Below, piece by piece: positions 7,368-7,755 of a DNA stretch of 7,755 nt. Source of the DNA: Deltaproteobacteria bacterium (GTDB lineage: Bacteria; Desulfobacterota; DSM-4660; Desulfatiglandales; HGW-15); the NCBI GenBank assembly GCA_019308985.1, contig JAFDHB010000161.1, positions 1-7,755 of the forward strand, read 5' to 3'. Position numbers and translations under genes: made by a program. The notes below the pieces were generated by a model, which did no database searches, was not told the DNA's origin, and saw only the letters and a list, made by a program, of their open reading frames with translations. Every line of letters begins with the position of its first letter. Positions within the stretch are counted from its first letter, which is position 1.

Positions 7368-7372
7368 CCTTT
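7368..7372 (-). promoter_or_regulatory. Shine-Dalgarno of dnaX
   Basis: AAAGG on the minus strand stands 6 nt before the ATG at 7361. It settles the start at this ATG rather than the in-frame TTG five codons upstream, which would place the SD inside the coding sequence. Confidence 0.6.
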
Positions 7373-7453
7373 GCAACCTCTCTCCAGTATCCTGCGTGAA
7401 CGGAGGGAACTCTTCCCCAAAGGGGCCTGAAAATGGGAATTGCCACCGGTATC

Positions 7454-7502
7454 ACAGGGCTCAAGGCCTCAAAATCTCCAAGGGATAACATTTTGGCCCT
7501 GT
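7454..7502. other. Bulged hairpin in the dnaX leader
   Basis: Two stacked stems are visible. ACAGGGC (7454-7460) pairs with GCCCTGT (7496-7502), and CAAAAT (7470-7475) pairs with ATTTTG (7490-7495). The two stems are contiguous on one side and separated on the other by a 9-nt bulge (7461-7469) that contains the self-complementary AGGCCT. The terminal loop is 14 nt. This gives 13 perfect base pairs, about 93 nt upstream of the dnaX ATG. It could be a leader-RNA structure, a small RNA or a protein site. The pairing is read directly; function is unknown. Confidence 0.45.
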
Positions 7503-7579
7503 TCCGGGATTTGGGGTCTCGGCAATCTCTTTCCAGAGGTGAAGGGCATGAGGAAAAATGCTCTATCGTGTGCCAGTCA

Positions 7580-7650
7580 GGCGGTCGGTTACCTGATCAC
7601 TATGTCCGGATTTCCTTGCGGCGGATAACGGATATGGCTATCCGACCGCC
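7580..7650. repeat. Inverted repeat with competing inner hairpin
   Basis: GGCGGTCGG (7580-7588) and CCGACCGCC (7642-7650) are perfect 9-bp complements 53 nt apart. The right arm can instead pair locally: GGCGG (7620-7624) with CCGCC (7646-7650), stacked on CGGATA (7629-7634) with TATCCG (7639-7644) around a 4-nt loop. The two pairings are mutually exclusive. The element overlaps the stop of the right-edge reading frame. No T-tract follows directly, so it is not a standard intrinsic terminator. Confidence 0.4.
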
Positions 7651-7755
7651 AGAGTTTTCCGCCATGCGAATCGGGTACCACTGAAACGAGTTCACCTCTT
7701 CCAAGAGATCCCCGAGCCCCTGTAATCCTATTACCTTTCCTAGAGCCATAATGTG
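7600..7755 (-). CDS. Possible 3' end of an unidentified gene, open to right edge
   Basis: A leftward frame enters from the right edge and stops with TAG at 7602-7600. The visible part is 51 codons. The only in-window ATG, at 7749, would give a 49-residue protein beginning MALGKVIGLQGLGDLLEEVN, but just 6 nt lie upstream, so whether that is a start or an internal Met cannot be judged. Composition looks protein-like: a probable helix (LGDLLEEVNSF), a WYPIRMAEN turn, then an amphipathic strand and a basic end (GRIAISVIRRKEIRT). I do not recognise the family. It has the same orientation as dnaX, but its stop is 238 bp before the dnaX start, so cotranscription is uncertain. It could also be chance open frame. 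There are no cysteines and no obvious membrane segment. Confidence 0.4.
   Translation of the reverse strand, partial: HIMALGKVIGLQGLGDLLEEVNSFQWYPIRMAENSGGRIAISVIRRKEIRT

Noticed and set aside
7362..7470. A sigma-70 promoter for dnaX (for example a TTGAGG/TACCGG-like pair).
   Set aside because: No pair of boxes with acceptable match and 16-18 bp spacing was found, so no promoter is annotated.
7276..7491. Leftward 71-codon frame overlapping the dnaX start in another frame.
   Set aside because: Its second half is an out-of-frame reading of the strongly supported dnaX N-terminus. The N-terminal part has no family resemblance and no good SD.
7362..7599. SRP (4.5S) RNA or tRNA gene upstream of dnaX, as in many bacteria.
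   Set aside because: No GGAAG-GGAAGCAG-type domain IV loop, no TTCGAATCC-type T-arm and no cloverleaf could be found on either strand.
7433..7684. Rightward frame of about 83 codons upstream of dnaX.
   Set aside because: There is no SD and no recognisable motif. It runs antisense through the hairpin and the right-edge frame, and its composition looks random.

Overview
The window reads as ordinary chromosomal core DNA from a Gram-negative bacterium. The outer-membrane LPS transporter LptD requires an outer membrane. A 129-bp imperfect palindrome resembles intergenic repeats I remember from sulfate-reducing and syntrophic Desulfobacterota (former Deltaproteobacteria). That assignment is an inference and no database was consulted.

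Layout: lptD runs left to right from the left edge to 2180, and its first codons lie outside the window. A 217-bp convergent intergenic region (2181-2397) holds the palindrome and no credible gene. Five genes then run right to left, so in transcription order they are dnaX (7361-5703), ybaB/ebfC (5649-5320), recR (5306-4632), an FAD-linked GlcD-type oxidase (4635-3229) and uppP/bacA (3222-2398). The gaps between these genes are 53 bp, 13 bp, a 4-bp ATGA overlap and 6 bp, so they probably form one operon. Upstream of dnaX is about 240 bp with no recognised gene but with a strong hairpin. At the right edge is a leftward reading frame of at least 51 codons, possibly the 3' end of another gene.

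How the genes fit together: dnaX-ybaB-recR is a widely conserved cluster that couples the clamp loader, a nucleoid-associated protein and the RecFOR recombination mediator. The two downstream genes are less expected. One is a flavoprotein 2-hydroxyacid dehydrogenase without its usual Fe-S partner in view. The other is the membrane phosphatase that recycles the undecaprenyl carrier for envelope polymers. With lptD converging on uppP, the left half of the window is biased toward envelope biogenesis.

No phage, transposase, CRISPR, tRNA, rRNA or toxin-antitoxin signature was seen, and I did not find a convincing new biological system. The points most worth checking are the palindromic repeat, the structured dnaX leader, the unidentified right-edge frame, the RecR tail and the orphan GlcD-like gene.
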